This document shows positions 7,934 to 16,359 of a stretch of DNA of 64,000 nucleotides, in pieces. The stretch's first letter is position 1; every line of letters begins with the position of its first letter. Origin of the DNA: Denitrobaculum sp965232285 (GTDB lineage Bacteria; Pseudomonadota; Alphaproteobacteria; Kiloniellales; Kiloniellaceae); NCBI GenBank assembly GCA_965232285.1, contig CBDDPL010000004.1, positions 4,774,001 through 4,838,000 on the forward strand. The letters run 5' to 3'. The position numbers and the translations under genes are program-made. The notes under the pieces are model-generated. The model had not been told where the DNA came from and ran no database searches. It saw only the letters and a list, made by a program, of their open reading frames with translations.

Positions 7934-9463
7934 TCACCAAAGCTTTTCCAGGAACCGCTCCGCCGAGTCCAGATAATCGGCGCGCTTGTCGTCGCTCATC
8001 CGGTCCCAGGTCCGGTAGACCTGCGCGAGGCGCGGATTGCCGCGCAGCTTATCTCCATTGCGCACCAGGAAGTGCCAGTAGAGGGGATTGAAAGGGCAGG
8101 CGTCCTCGCCCGTCTTTTGCTGAACCTTGTAGCGGCAGTCGTGACAATAGTCGGACATTTTGTTGATGTAGTTGCCGCTGGCCGCGTAGGGCTTGGAGCC
8201 CAGCAGACCGCCGTCGGCGAACTGGCTCATGCCCAAGGTGTTGGGCAGTTCCACCCACTCGTAGGCGTCCGCATAAACCATCAGATACCATTCATGTACG
8301 GCCTTCGGATCGACCCCGGCCAGCATGGCGAAGTTCCCGGTCACCATCAGGCGCTGAATATGATGCGCGTAGGCCTCTTCCCGGGTCTGGGTGACCGCCG
8401 CATGCAGGCAGGCCATGTCGGTCTCCGCGCTCCAGTAAAACGCCGGTAAGGGCTTGTCCGCATTGAAGAAATTCTCATGCAGATAATCCGGCATCTTGAG
8501 CCAATAGATGCCCCGGACGTATTCCCGCCAGCCGATGATCTGCCGGATGAAACCCTCCGCCGCGTTCAGCGGGACTCGCCCGGCGCGGTACTCGATCTCG
8601 ACCCGGTGGCAGACCGCGAGCGGATCGAGCAGGCCGACATTGATGTAGAGCGACAGCACCGAGTGATAGAGGAAACGCTGGTCGCGCAGCATGGCATCCT
8701 GAAAGTCGCCAAACTTCGGCAGCGCCTGCTCGATGAAGACTTCGAGTGCCCTTTCCGCCTGCTCTTCCGTCACCGCAAACCAGAAGGGCTCCAGCTCCCC
8801 GAAATGCTCGCCAAAGCGGGCAGCCACCAGTTCGAGAACCTCCCGCGTGATGTCATCGGGCGTGAAGGCGGCCGGTTGCGGCATGAAGAGATCGTTGCTC
8901 GCTGGTTTGCGGTTTTCAGCATCGAAGTTCCACTTTCCGCCCGCGGGTTGTTCACCTTCCATCAGAAGCCCGGTTTTGCGGCGCATCTCCCGGTAAAAGA
9001 ATTCCATGCGAAGCTGCTTGCGTCCGACGGCCCAGGCAGCGAAGTCATCGTGCGTGGCGAGGAAGCGTGAGTCGGGCAAAATCTCGACCGGCACCCCCAG
9101 GGCCTGGGACCAACCTTCCATCGCCTTACGAAGCCGCCATTCCCCAGGTTCGGTGACCACGACCGCGCTCGGTTTGTACTGCCGCACCGCGTTGTCGATT
9201 TCACCGGTCAGAGAACCGGCGTTTCCCGGATCGTCCAGCCGCCGATAGTCAACGCGCCATTCGAGCGATCGCAGACGCTCGGCGAAGTGACGCATGGCGG
9301 AAAAGACAAAGGCGATCTTCTTTTTATGGTGACGGACGTAAGTTGCCTCCTCCATCACCTCGGCCATCAGCACGAGATCCCGCTCAGGGTCCGCGTCCTT
9401 CAGCGAGGAGATAGCGGGCGTCAGTTGATCGCCGAGGATGAGGATGAGACGCGGTGCAGACAT
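7934..9463 (-). CDS. iron-sulfur bacterial cryptochrome / (6-4) photolyase (FeS-BCP, PhrB/CryB type)
   Basis: A 509-residue protein of the prokaryotic (6-4) photolyase branch, which repairs (6-4) photoproducts and binds FAD, a ribolumazine antenna and a [4Fe-4S] cluster. The four cluster cysteines are present at 352, 440, 443 and 456 (ACLHAAV, SDYCHDCRY, EDACPF). Their spacing is identical to that of Agrobacterium PhrB (350, 438, 441, 454). The N-terminus, ILGDQLTP, is typical of the family. It is the first gene of the operon with phrB and DUF3253, behind a candidate ECF promoter, and is divergent from the LacI-type gene. Confidence 0.93.
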   Translation of the reverse strand: MSAPRLILILGDQLTPAISSLKDADPERDLVLMAEVMEEATYVRHHKKKIAFVFSAMRHFAERLRSLEWRVDYRRLDDPGNAGSLTGEIDNAVRQYKPSAVVVTEPGEWRLRKAMEGWSQALGVPVEILPDSRFLATHDDFAAWAVGRKQLRMEFFYREMRRKTGLLMEGEQPAGGKWNFDAENRKPASNDLFMPQPAAFTPDDITREVLELVAARFGEHFGELEPFWFAVTEEQAERALEVFIEQALPKFGDFQDAMLRDQRFLYHSVLSLYINVGLLDPLAVCHRVEIEYRAGRVPLNAAEGFIRQIIGWREYVRGIYWLKMPDYLHENFFNADKPLPAFYWSAETDMACLHAAVTQTREEAYAHHIQRLMVTGNFAMLAGVDPKAVHEWYLMVYADAYEWVELPNTLGMSQFADGGLLGSKPYAASGNYINKMSDYCHDCRYKVQQKTGEDACPFNPLYWHFLVRNGDKLRGNPRLAQVYRTWDRMSDDKRADYLDSAERFLEKLW

Positions 9464-9494
9464 AACTTCAAGGCACGGAAAATGGCTTCATTTC

Positions 9495-9523
9495 AGTTAC
9501 GGATCACAGGCCGCCACAGATCA
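9495..9523 (-). promoter_or_regulatory. candidate ECF sigma (RpoE/ChrR-type) promoter of the FeS-photolyase operon
   Basis: On the minus strand, TGATCT (9523-9518), an 18-base spacer, then TAACT (9499-9495). The start codon at 9463 follows 31 bases later. It has the same arrangement and spacer as the element before the 4508 photolyase gene (TGATCC-N18-TATAG), but matches the known RpoE consensus less closely. Confidence 0.45.
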
Positions 9524-9555
9524 TCTTGCAAGCCGGTTGGAGCAGCTAACAAGCA

Positions 9556-9565
9556 AAACCGGTTT
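9556..9565. promoter_or_regulatory. putative LacI-family operator O1
   Basis: AAACCGGTTT, a perfect 10-bp palindrome with a central CG, as usual for LacI-family operators. It lies in the divergent region upstream of the LacI-type regulator gene and shares its core with the second site at 9843-9856. Confidence 0.6.
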
Positions 9566-9842
9566 AGGTCATAAAAACTGACCAAAATTGGCCAAAAATA
9601 CCGATTTTAAAGGAAAAATAGAAGGAAGAGCATTATTCATCTGTCGCTATCGCTGTTCAGGGCCGTCCAATTTTATAGCATTGAAACGACATGGAACACC
9701 GCGGCGCCACTCCAAAGGTGAAGTTCAATCGGACCGCAGAAATAATATCCAATTATAAAACATTGTTTTTGTTACATAATTTACATTTCCTCAAATCATC
9801 TTCTTGACAAGCAATGGATTCAGGCGCAGAACTAACAAAAAT

Positions 9843-9856
9843 CAAAACCGGTTTTG
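9843..9856. promoter_or_regulatory. putative LacI-family operator O2
   Basis: CAAAACCGGTTTTG, a perfect 14-bp palindrome sharing its 10-bp core with O1 at 9556-9565. It ends 23 bases before the ATG at 9880. If the ATG at 9814 were the true start this operator would be inside the gene, which favours the downstream start. Confidence 0.65.
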
Positions 9857-9879
9857 GAAACGAAATCCAGGCCGCAGGG

Positions 9880-10974
9880 ATGGAAAGACACTTGGCCCCG
9901 AAAAAAGGAAAACTGACTCTCAAGGAGTTCTCCGAGACGCTGGGACTGTCCAAATCGACGGTCTCCCGGGCGCTCGGCGGCTACAGCGACGTCAGCCCCA
10001 AAACCCGCGCGAAGATCGAAAGCGCGGCACGCGATCTGGGTTACGTACCCGATCCCCTCGCCCGCGGCCTGAAACGGGGCCGGGTGGAATCGGTGGGAAT
10101 CGTCATTATCCGCGGCGCCCCGGCCCTCTATGATCCCTTCCTTTCGGAGTTTCTGGACGGCGTTTCGCGCAGCCTCAACGCCCGAGGCCGCGACCTGCTG
10201 GTCTCGACGGCAGCCTCGACCCAAGAAGCAATCCAAGTCTATCGGCGCCTAATCGAAGCACGCAAAGTGGATGGCTTCATTCTCAGCCGGACCGAGACCC
10301 ATGACCCGAGGATCGGATTCCTGCGCGAGTCGGGCGTCCCCTTCGTGGCGCACGGCCGGACGGACGCGCCGGACGACTATGCCTGGTTCGATCTCGACAA
10401 TGAGGCCGCCTTCTTCGAGGCCGTCGCTCTGGCTGCCGACCAGGGACACAGACAGATTGCGCATATCGCCGCGCCGCCGCACATGAACTTCGCGCGGCTG
10501 CGCCTCAAGGGCTTCCTGCGCGGCATCGAAGCCGCCGGTATCGCGGCTTCCAACGCCCCGGTCCATACGGCGCCGAACCTGGATATCGAGAGCGGCGAGG
10601 AGATCGTAAGACGCCTGCTGCTGCAGCCGGTTCCCCCCACAGCCATTATCTGCGCGGTCGACCTGCTGGCCATCGGTGCCTACAGCGCGATCAAGTCCCT
10701 GGGTCTTACGGTTGGCCGGGATGTCACGGTGATCGGCTACGACGGCCTGCCCTTCGGCAGCTACCTCGATCCGCAGCTCACCACCTTCGACCAGTCGGGC
10801 GGCGACCACGGCGCGGAAGTCGCCAACATGCTGCTGGACCTCATCGAGGGTGCCGAACCGGCAAGCCTGCAGGTCATGAAGCAAGGGAAGCTCTTAAGGC
10901 GTGGCTCTGATGGCACACCGGCGCTGACACCGCAGGAGCTCGCAGAAAAGATCCGAGAGCAGACAGTGGCTTAG
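9880..10974 (+). CDS. LacI-family transcriptional regulator (AglR-like)
   Basis: A 364-residue sugar-responsive repressor. The N-terminal helix-turn-helix (TLKEFSETLGLSKSTVSRALGG) and hinge are followed by a periplasmic-binding-protein-like ligand domain from about residue 60. I chose the ATG at 9880 because LacI proteins start close to the helix-turn-helix and because the palindromic operator at 9843-9856 lies just upstream; an in-frame ATG at 9814 gives 22 more residues. Neither start has a good ribosome site. The gene is first in line with the ABC operon, 29 bases before the binding-protein gene, so it probably controls itself and that operon. Confidence 0.9.
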   Translation: MERHLAPKKGKLTLKEFSETLGLSKSTVSRALGGYSDVSPKTRAKIESAARDLGYVPDPLARGLKRGRVESVGIVIIRGAPALYDPFLSEFLDGVSRSLNARGRDLLVSTAASTQEAIQVYRRLIEARKVDGFILSRTETHDPRIGFLRESGVPFVAHGRTDAPDDYAWFDLDNEAAFFEAVALAADQGHRQIAHIAAPPHMNFARLRLKGFLRGIEAAGIAASNAPVHTAPNLDIESGEEIVRRLLLQPVPPTAIICAVDLLAIGAYSAIKSLGLTVGRDVTVIGYDGLPFGSYLDPQLTTFDQSGGDHGAEVANMLLDLIEGAEPASLQVMKQGKLLRRGSDGTPALTPQELAEKIREQTVA

Positions 10975-11003
10975 TCCGAAGCCACTCAACGAGGGAGGAT
11001 AGA

Positions 11004-12383
11004 ATGAAGAATCCGAACTGGACGAGGTTTAAGGCCCTGAAGAAACCCGCCGGCGTGCTTGCGACCGCCGCTATCGCTTTGAGCCTCGGTTACCAGGCCG
11101 TCGCCGCCGACACGCTGCGTTTCTGGACGACCGAGGAGCAGCCGGAGCGTCTGGCCCGCCAGGAGCAGATCGCGGCCGACTTCCAAGCCAAAACCGGCAT
11201 CGAGGTGAAGGTCATCCCGGTGACGGAGAAGGATCTGGGCAAACGCGCGACGGCGGCCTTCGCGGCCGGCGACCTGCCGGACGTCATCTACCACACCCTG
11301 CAGTATGTCCTGCCCTGGACCGAAGCGGGCATCCTGGACGGCGACGCGGCCTCCGACGTGGTGGAGGACCTAGGCGCCGGCACCTTCGCGCCGGGCGCCC
11401 TGCAGATGGCCGAGGTCGACGGCGGCTATGCGGCCGTGCCGGTCGATGGCTGGACCCAGATGATCGTCTACCGCAAGGATCTCTTCGAGGCCAAGGGCCT
11501 GGCGGCACCCACGACCTATGGCAATATCACCAAAGCCATCGAGGCTCTGCACAATCCGCCGGAGATGTTCGGCTTCGTGGCGGCAACCAAGGTCGACGAG
11601 AACTTCATGAGCCAGGTGCTGGAGCATGTCTTCCTGGCCAATGGCGTATCGCCGGTCGGCGAGAAGGGTTTCCAGCCCCTGGACGTCGCAGCGACCACCG
11701 AAGTGCTGGATTTCTATAAAACCATCGCCAAGGCGTCGCCTCCGGGCGAACTCTATTGGAAGCAGTCGCGCGAGATCTATTTCGCCGGCCAGGCCGCCAT
11801 GATCATCTGGTCGCCCTTTATCCTCGACGAGCTGGCGGGCCTGCGTGACAGCGCGCCGCCGACCATCAACGGCGACCCGACCTCGCGCGAACTGGCCGGC
11901 AAGACGGCGGTGGTAACCACCTTTTCCGGCCCCTCAAATCCTGAGGGCGCGGCCTGGGCCGACATCCGCTATCTCGGCATCACGGCGGACGCCGACACCG
12001 ATCCCGCCATCGAGTTCGTAAAGTTCTCCATGGACGAGGGTTACACCGGCACGCTCTCGCTGGCGCCGGAAGGCAAGTTCCCGATCCGCCGCGGCGATGC
12101 CGGCGATCCGGTCAAGTTCGTGAAGGCCTGGTCGGCCCTGGACGTCGGGGTGGACCGCAAAGCCCCGCTGAGCGAGCTCTATCCCGCCGAGGTGGTCGAG
12201 ACCATCGTCGCCGGGCTGGAAACCGCCAACCGTTGGGGCGTTGCCGACAAGCAGCTTTCGCTGGCCTCGAAGATGATCAACTCGCAGGTCATCAACCGGG
12301 CGGTGCGCGAGTACATCGAGGGTGAACGCGATGCCGCGGCGACCGTTGCCAAGATGAACGAAGAACTGGCTCGGATCGAGTAG
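11004..12383 (+). CDS. ABC transporter substrate-binding protein, family 1 (carbohydrate)
   Basis: A 459-residue periplasmic solute-binding protein with a strong ribosome site (GGGAGG). It has a basic N-terminus and a signal peptide ending about residue 34 (AVAA), followed by DTLRFWTTEEQPER and a family 1 extracellular solute-binding fold like AglE. It delivers substrate to the two permeases encoded next. The neighbouring GH63-like hydrolase suggests a glycoside such as glucosyl- or mannosyl-glycerate rather than a free monosaccharide; this is inference. A hairpin follows the gene, which usually serves to raise binding-protein expression over the permeases. Confidence 0.9.
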   Translation: MKNPNWTRFKALKKPAGVLATAAIALSLGYQAVAADTLRFWTTEEQPERLARQEQIAADFQAKTGIEVKVIPVTEKDLGKRATAAFAAGDLPDVIYHTLQYVLPWTEAGILDGDAASDVVEDLGAGTFAPGALQMAEVDGGYAAVPVDGWTQMIVYRKDLFEAKGLAAPTTYGNITKAIEALHNPPEMFGFVAATKVDENFMSQVLEHVFLANGVSPVGEKGFQPLDVAATTEVLDFYKTIAKASPPGELYWKQSREIYFAGQAAMIIWSPFILDELAGLRDSAPPTINGDPTSRELAGKTAVVTTFSGPSNPEGAAWADIRYLGITADADTDPAIEFVKFSMDEGYTGTLSLAPEGKFPIRRGDAGDPVKFVKAWSALDVGVDRKAPLSELYPAEVVETIVAGLETANRWGVADKQLSLASKMINSQVINRAVREYIEGERDAAATVAKMNEELARIE

Positions 12384-12399
12384 TCCTCCCGCGTGGACT

Positions 12400-12425
12400 G
12401 GGCGGCCCGGGAAGTCCGGCCGCCC
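12400..12425 (+). terminator. intercistronic hairpin/attenuator after the binding-protein gene
   Basis: Perfect 8-bp GC stem (GGGCGGCC with GGCCGCCC) and a 10-base loop, followed by CTTTCTT. It sits between the binding-protein and permease genes, where such hairpins stabilise the upstream message or partly terminate transcription, as in mal operons. Confidence 0.6.
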
Positions 12426-12509
12426 CTTTCTTCCCGGCGAAAGCGGCCGTCGCGTGCGGTGCGCTGACAGCCGCCTTCTCTGACGCGTCTTTTCTTTTCG
12501 GAGAGAAGC

Positions 12510-13802
12510 ATGAGCAGCGTAGAACCCACCGCCGGCCCGCCGAAAGGCGTGGGACCGATGCAGAGGCGCGAAGCACGCCTGGCCTATGGCATGCTGGCGC
12601 CGACCTTCCTGATCGTCGCGACGATAGTCCTGATCCCGCTGATCGCGAACTTCTGGATCAGCTTTAAGCCGGTCCAGTTAGGCGACCTGCGGCCGCCGAC
12701 CCCGGTCGCCAGCGAACGCGTTCGGGGCGATGCCGAAGCGGTCGGCGACCAGATCCGCGTCGAGTACCGACTGCGCAACTCTTCCCGCGAGCGGGCCATC
12801 GCCGAAGTCGTGATGACCGACCGCTGGCCGGAAGGACTGACGCCGGTCGAACTCGATCCGCGATGCATTCTCGAGGGTCAGAGCCTGCGCTGCGATCTGG
12901 GTGACCTCGAAGGCGGTTATCGGGAACGACTGCGGGTCGAGGCAATAGTCGGAGTGGCCTACCTGGCATCCGAGACCGATCCGAAAGACAGCAAACCGGT
13001 CATGACGGGGGATTCTGAGAACATCCTCACCAACGCCGAACTGACCCTGGACAACTTCCGCAAGGTCTTCAACGCCTCCGAGTTCTGGAGCGTGATGAAG
13101 GTGACCATCTACTACACGGTCTTCGGCACCGGCGGCGCGCTGGTCCTCGGCCTCTTCGCCGCGCTGCTGATGAACCAGGCCTTTCGCGGCCGGGCGATTC
13201 TACGCGGGCTTTTCCTCTTTCCCTATGTGGCGCCGGTCATTGCCGTCGCCTTCACCTGGGTGGTTCTGCTCGATCCTTTCTCCGGCGCCCTGAACGCCAT
13301 CCTGCAGCAGATGGGCGCGAGCGACGGCGCGATCAACTTCTTCGGCCAGCGCGAAGCCAGCTTCTTCATCCTGGGCGTGGAGTTCACCTTCCCGCTTGCT
13401 CTGACGACGGTGATCGCCTTCGAAGCCTGGCGTTACTTCCCCCTCTCCTTCCTCTTCATCCTGGCACGCATGCAGTCCATCAGCAGCGATATGTACGAGG
13501 CCGCCGAGATGGACGGCGCGACACCGCTGCAGCAGTTCTGGTATCTCTCGCTGCCACAGCTTGCGGGCATTCTCTCGGTGCTGTTCCTGCTGCGCTTCAT
13601 CTGGACCTTCAACAAGTTCGACGACATCTTCCTGCTGACTGGCGGTGGCGCGGGCACGCGCACCCTGACCGTCGATGTTTACGAACAGGGCTTTGCGCTG
13701 GCGAACCTGGGCGCCGGCGCAGCGGTCGCCGTGGTCGTCTTCGTGGTGCTCTTCACCTTCTCCATTATCTACTTCCGCTTCTCGCCAAAGGACGAAGGAT
13801 GA
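12510..13802 (+). CDS. ABC sugar permease, MalF/AglF type, with extra periplasmic domain
   Basis: A 430-residue inner-membrane permease. TM1 is at about residues 28-52. Residues 58-175 form an unusual soluble insertion before the remaining TM helices, with alternating hydrophobic strands and phrases (RVEYRLRN, VMTDRWPEGLTPV, LRCDLGDL) resembling DUF11-type beta-sandwich domains of surface proteins. The EAA loop that contacts the ATPase is visible near residues 328-345 (YEAAEMDGATPLQQFW). Ordinary permeases of this type have about 300 residues. The gene overlaps the second permease gene by 4 bases. Confidence 0.88.
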   Translation: MSSVEPTAGPPKGVGPMQRREARLAYGMLAPTFLIVATIVLIPLIANFWISFKPVQLGDLRPPTPVASERVRGDAEAVGDQIRVEYRLRNSSRERAIAEVVMTDRWPEGLTPVELDPRCILEGQSLRCDLGDLEGGYRERLRVEAIVGVAYLASETDPKDSKPVMTGDSENILTNAELTLDNFRKVFNASEFWSVMKVTIYYTVFGTGGALVLGLFAALLMNQAFRGRAILRGLFLFPYVAPVIAVAFTWVVLLDPFSGALNAILQQMGASDGAINFFGQREASFFILGVEFTFPLALTTVIAFEAWRYFPLSFLFILARMQSISSDMYEAAEMDGATPLQQFWYLSLPQLAGILSVLFLLRFIWTFNKFDDIFLLTGGGAGTRTLTVDVYEQGFALANLGAGAAVAVVVFVVLFTFSIIYFRFSPKDEG

Positions 13803-15034
13803 TGGCTCTTCTCCGCAACGGGCTGCTGCTCGCAATCGTCTCCGGCGCGCTCTGGGGCACTCTGGCCATGATCGTGATCGGCATCACCTTCGCCTTGGTT
13901 TCCGGCGCACCGGCGCAGCCGGCCGTCAATGCCGCCGCCCTCGCCGGCCTCTTGGGCGCGCTGGTCCTGATGGCGCGGGAACCGGCACAGCGCACCCCGG
14001 CGGTGCGTGCCGTCTCGGCAGCCGTGGTGCTGGTTGTCCTCTTTATCGCCAGCTTCGCCCATCCTTTCGGCCTCCCCCTGGACACTGCGCCGCTCTGGCA
14101 GATCCTGGCGGTCCTGCTGATCGTCGGCGCGGTGAGCTTCACCAACTGGGCCTGCCTGCACGATGCCCTGCGCGGGGTCATGCGGCGCTACGACTTCGAA
14201 AAGGTCCTGATCCGTATCTTTAAGGGCCTGGGTTTCGTCGTCTTCACGGTGATCGTGGCCCTGCCCTTCTACGTGCTGGTCATGACCAGTCTGAAGAGCC
14301 AGCAGTCGCTGCTGGCCAATCCGCTGGACTTCTCAATCGACTTTTCCGGCGGCGTCAGCGGCCTCTTCCGTTCCTATGTCGAGCTCTTCGAGCTCTTCAA
14401 TTTCGGGCGCTATCTGCTGATCTCCTCCATCGTGTCGGTGGCAACGGTGGTCCTCACACTGCTGTTCAGCGTACCGGGTGCCTACGCGGTTTCGCGCCTG
14501 CGCTTCCCGGGCCGGGCCGTGCTGTCGCGCTCGATCCTGCTGATCTACATGGTGCCGGCGATCGTGCTGGTGATCCCGCTCTATGCAGTCTTTTCACAAC
14601 TCGGCCTGCGCAACACCGTGGCCGGCCTGCTGATCATCTATCCGGCGACCACCATCCCGGTCGCGCTCTACATGCTGCAGGGCTACTTCCAGGGCCTGCC
14701 GGCGGAGCTGGAAGAGGCTGGCCTGATGGACGGTCTTTCGCGCCTGGGGGTGATTCTCAAGATCACCCTGCCGCTGTCGCTGCCTGCGCTGGCGTCGGTT
14801 TCGCTCTATGTCTTCATGATCGCCTGGAACGAATTCCTCTTCGCCTTCATGTTCCTCGACGACCCGGACATCTTCACCCTGTCGCGCGGCGTCGTCTCTC
14901 TCAACTCTTCGGAAGTGCCGCGCCAGCATCTGATGGCCGGGGCGGTCATCGCGACCCTCCCCGTTCTCGGCATTTTCCTCTGGTTCGAACGCTTTATGGT
15001 TCAAGGTCTGACAGCGGGATCCGTCAAGGGATGA
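13799..15034 (+). CDS. ABC sugar permease, MalG/AglG type, with N-terminal membrane extension
   Basis: A 411-residue inner-membrane protein. The C-terminal 280 residues are a standard MalG-like permease with its EAA loop (LEEAGLMDGLSRLGVI). The first about 130 residues are an additional hydrophobic module with around four TM segments (about 9-35, 40-60, 70-90, 100-120), not found in ordinary MalG proteins. The start overlaps the first permease gene (ATGA) and the end overlaps the hydrolase gene by 4 bases, so all are co-translated. Together with the first permease's insertion, this makes the transporter structurally unusual. Confidence 0.88.
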   Translation: MMALLRNGLLLAIVSGALWGTLAMIVIGITFALVSGAPAQPAVNAAALAGLLGALVLMAREPAQRTPAVRAVSAAVVLVVLFIASFAHPFGLPLDTAPLWQILAVLLIVGAVSFTNWACLHDALRGVMRRYDFEKVLIRIFKGLGFVVFTVIVALPFYVLVMTSLKSQQSLLANPLDFSIDFSGGVSGLFRSYVELFELFNFGRYLLISSIVSVATVVLTLLFSVPGAYAVSRLRFPGRAVLSRSILLIYMVPAIVLVIPLYAVFSQLGLRNTVAGLLIIYPATTIPVALYMLQGYFQGLPAELEEAGLMDGLSRLGVILKITLPLSLPALASVSLYVFMIAWNEFLFAFMFLDDPDIFTLSRGVVSLNSSEVPRQHLMAGAVIATLPVLGIFLWFERFMVQGLTAGSVKG

Positions 15035-16347
15035 ATATGATGATCGACGCACGGCGTGCAGCGGAACTGGATGCGCAGGCCAAGGAAATCCTGCGGACCA
15101 ACGACCGGGGTGGTTTCACCGTCCCGACCGCGCGGCTCTACCCCTATCAATGGAACTGGGATTCCGCTTTCGCCGCGCGCGGCTTTGGCGAAATCGACAA
15201 GGATCGCGCCTGGACGGAGCTGGATACCCTGTTCGAGGCCCAATGGCCGGACGGTATGGTGCCGCACATCATCTTCCGGCGCGACGACCCGGATTACTTT
15301 CCAGGCCCGCGCATCTGGCAATCCGGAACCACGCCACCCAGCTCCGGCTACTCGCAGCCGCCGGTCGCGGCCACGGTGGCGCGCGACCTCTATGAAGCCG
15401 GTCCCGAAGAGACCGCCGAAGCGCGGGCCCGCGCCCTCTTTCCGAAGCTGCTGGCCTGGCATCGCTGGTTTCACAGCTACCGGGATCCGGACGGCCTGGG
15501 CGTCATCGCCATCGCCCACCCCTGGGAATCGGGCCGCGATAACTCCCCCGACTGGGATGCAGCCATGGCCGAGGTCGACACCTCTGCCGTGGAGCCCTAC
15601 GAGCGGCGCGATACGGATCAGATCCACGCCGAAATGCGCCCGACGAAGGAGGACTACGACCGTTACGTGGCGCTGGTCCAATTCGGCCGCGACTGTGCCT
15701 GGGACCCGCAGGAGATCGCGAGGAACGGCCCGCTCTTTGTCGCGGACCCCGGCCTGACCTTCGTGCTTCTTCGCGCCGACCGGGACCTCCTCGCTTTGTC
15801 GGACGCCCTGGGTGAGCGCGATAACATCGCCGAAATCCAAGGCTGGATCACGCGCGCAGAAAAGGGCGCCTCCGTGCTGTGGAATGCGGAGGCCGGCGCC
15901 TACTGCGCCCGCGACCTGCGCAGCGACGCGCAAACCGACGGCGTCTCCAGTGTTTCCTTCCTCAGCTTCTACGCCGGCATAAAGTCGCCGGAGCAAGACG
16001 CCGCAAACATCGCCAACCTGGAACGCATCGCGGCCGCCTGCCACTATGGCGTCCCCAGCTTCGATCCCGAACATCCGAAGTTCGATTCCCTGCGTTACTG
16101 GCGCGGCCCGGTCTGGTGCGTCGTCAACGAGTTGATCGGTCGCGGACTTGCGGAACAGGGCCACGGCAATCTGGCCAGGCGGGTGCGCGGCGACACGGCG
16201 GCACTGATCGAGAGCGCCGGCTTTTACGAGTACTTCTGCCCGCTCACCGGACGCGGGGCCGGCGGCGGCGACTTCACCTGGACGGCCGCCACTTGGCTGG
16301 CCTGGGCCTCTCCCAGGCACCTGGCGGCGCAAGAGACATCAAACTAG
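15031..16347 (+). CDS. MGH1-like (GH63-type) glycoside hydrolase, putative glucosyl/mannosyl-glycerate hydrolase
   Basis: A 438-residue cytoplasmic (alpha/alpha)6-barrel enzyme without a signal peptide. The signatures YQWNWDSAF, QWPDGMVPHI and HPWESGRDNSPDW are typical of the GH63-related group with mannosylglycerate and glucosylglycerate hydrolases; the Asp in GRDNSP is the likely general acid. EYFCPLTGRG followed by FTWTAA lies near the expected catalytic base. It would split an imported glycoside into sugar and glycerate. Because the gene overlaps a permease gene and is followed by the transporter ATPase gene, import and hydrolysis are one operon. Exact substrate is inferred. Confidence 0.8.
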   Translation: MNMMIDARRAAELDAQAKEILRTNDRGGFTVPTARLYPYQWNWDSAFAARGFGEIDKDRAWTELDTLFEAQWPDGMVPHIIFRRDDPDYFPGPRIWQSGTTPPSSGYSQPPVAATVARDLYEAGPEETAEARARALFPKLLAWHRWFHSYRDPDGLGVIAIAHPWESGRDNSPDWDAAMAEVDTSAVEPYERRDTDQIHAEMRPTKEDYDRYVALVQFGRDCAWDPQEIARNGPLFVADPGLTFVLLRADRDLLALSDALGERDNIAEIQGWITRAEKGASVLWNAEAGAYCARDLRSDAQTDGVSSVSFLSFYAGIKSPEQDAANIANLERIAAACHYGVPSFDPEHPKFDSLRYWRGPVWCVVNELIGRGLAEQGHGNLARRVRGDTAALIESAGFYEYFCPLTGRGAGGGDFTWTAATWLAWASPRHLAAQETSN

Positions 16348-16359
16348 GGAGATCCTGTC

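Larger units (their letters stand above)
9464..9879. other. 416-base divergent regulatory region between FeS photolyase and LacI-type operon
   Basis: No credible gene. The AT-rich centre (about 9570-9800) holds runs of A and T that could support promoters. Separate entries describe the ECF-like promoter on the minus strand (9495-9523) and the two palindromic operators (9556-9565 and 9843-9856). The LacI operators may therefore also affect the photolyase operon. Confidence 0.6.

Noticed and set aside
6538..8091. 517-codon open frame on the plus strand
   Set aside because: It is antisense to phrB and the end of the FeS-photolyase gene, both of which have full family motifs; long antisense frames are common in GC-rich DNA.
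9814..9879. N-terminal extension of the LacI regulator to ATG 9814
   Set aside because: It would contain the palindromic operator and place the helix-turn-helix unusually far from the N-terminus; still possible, since neither start has a good ribosome site.
15001..16332. 443-codon frame opposite the GH63-like hydrolase gene
   Set aside because: Antisense shadow of a gene with clear hydrolase motifs and tight operon overlaps.
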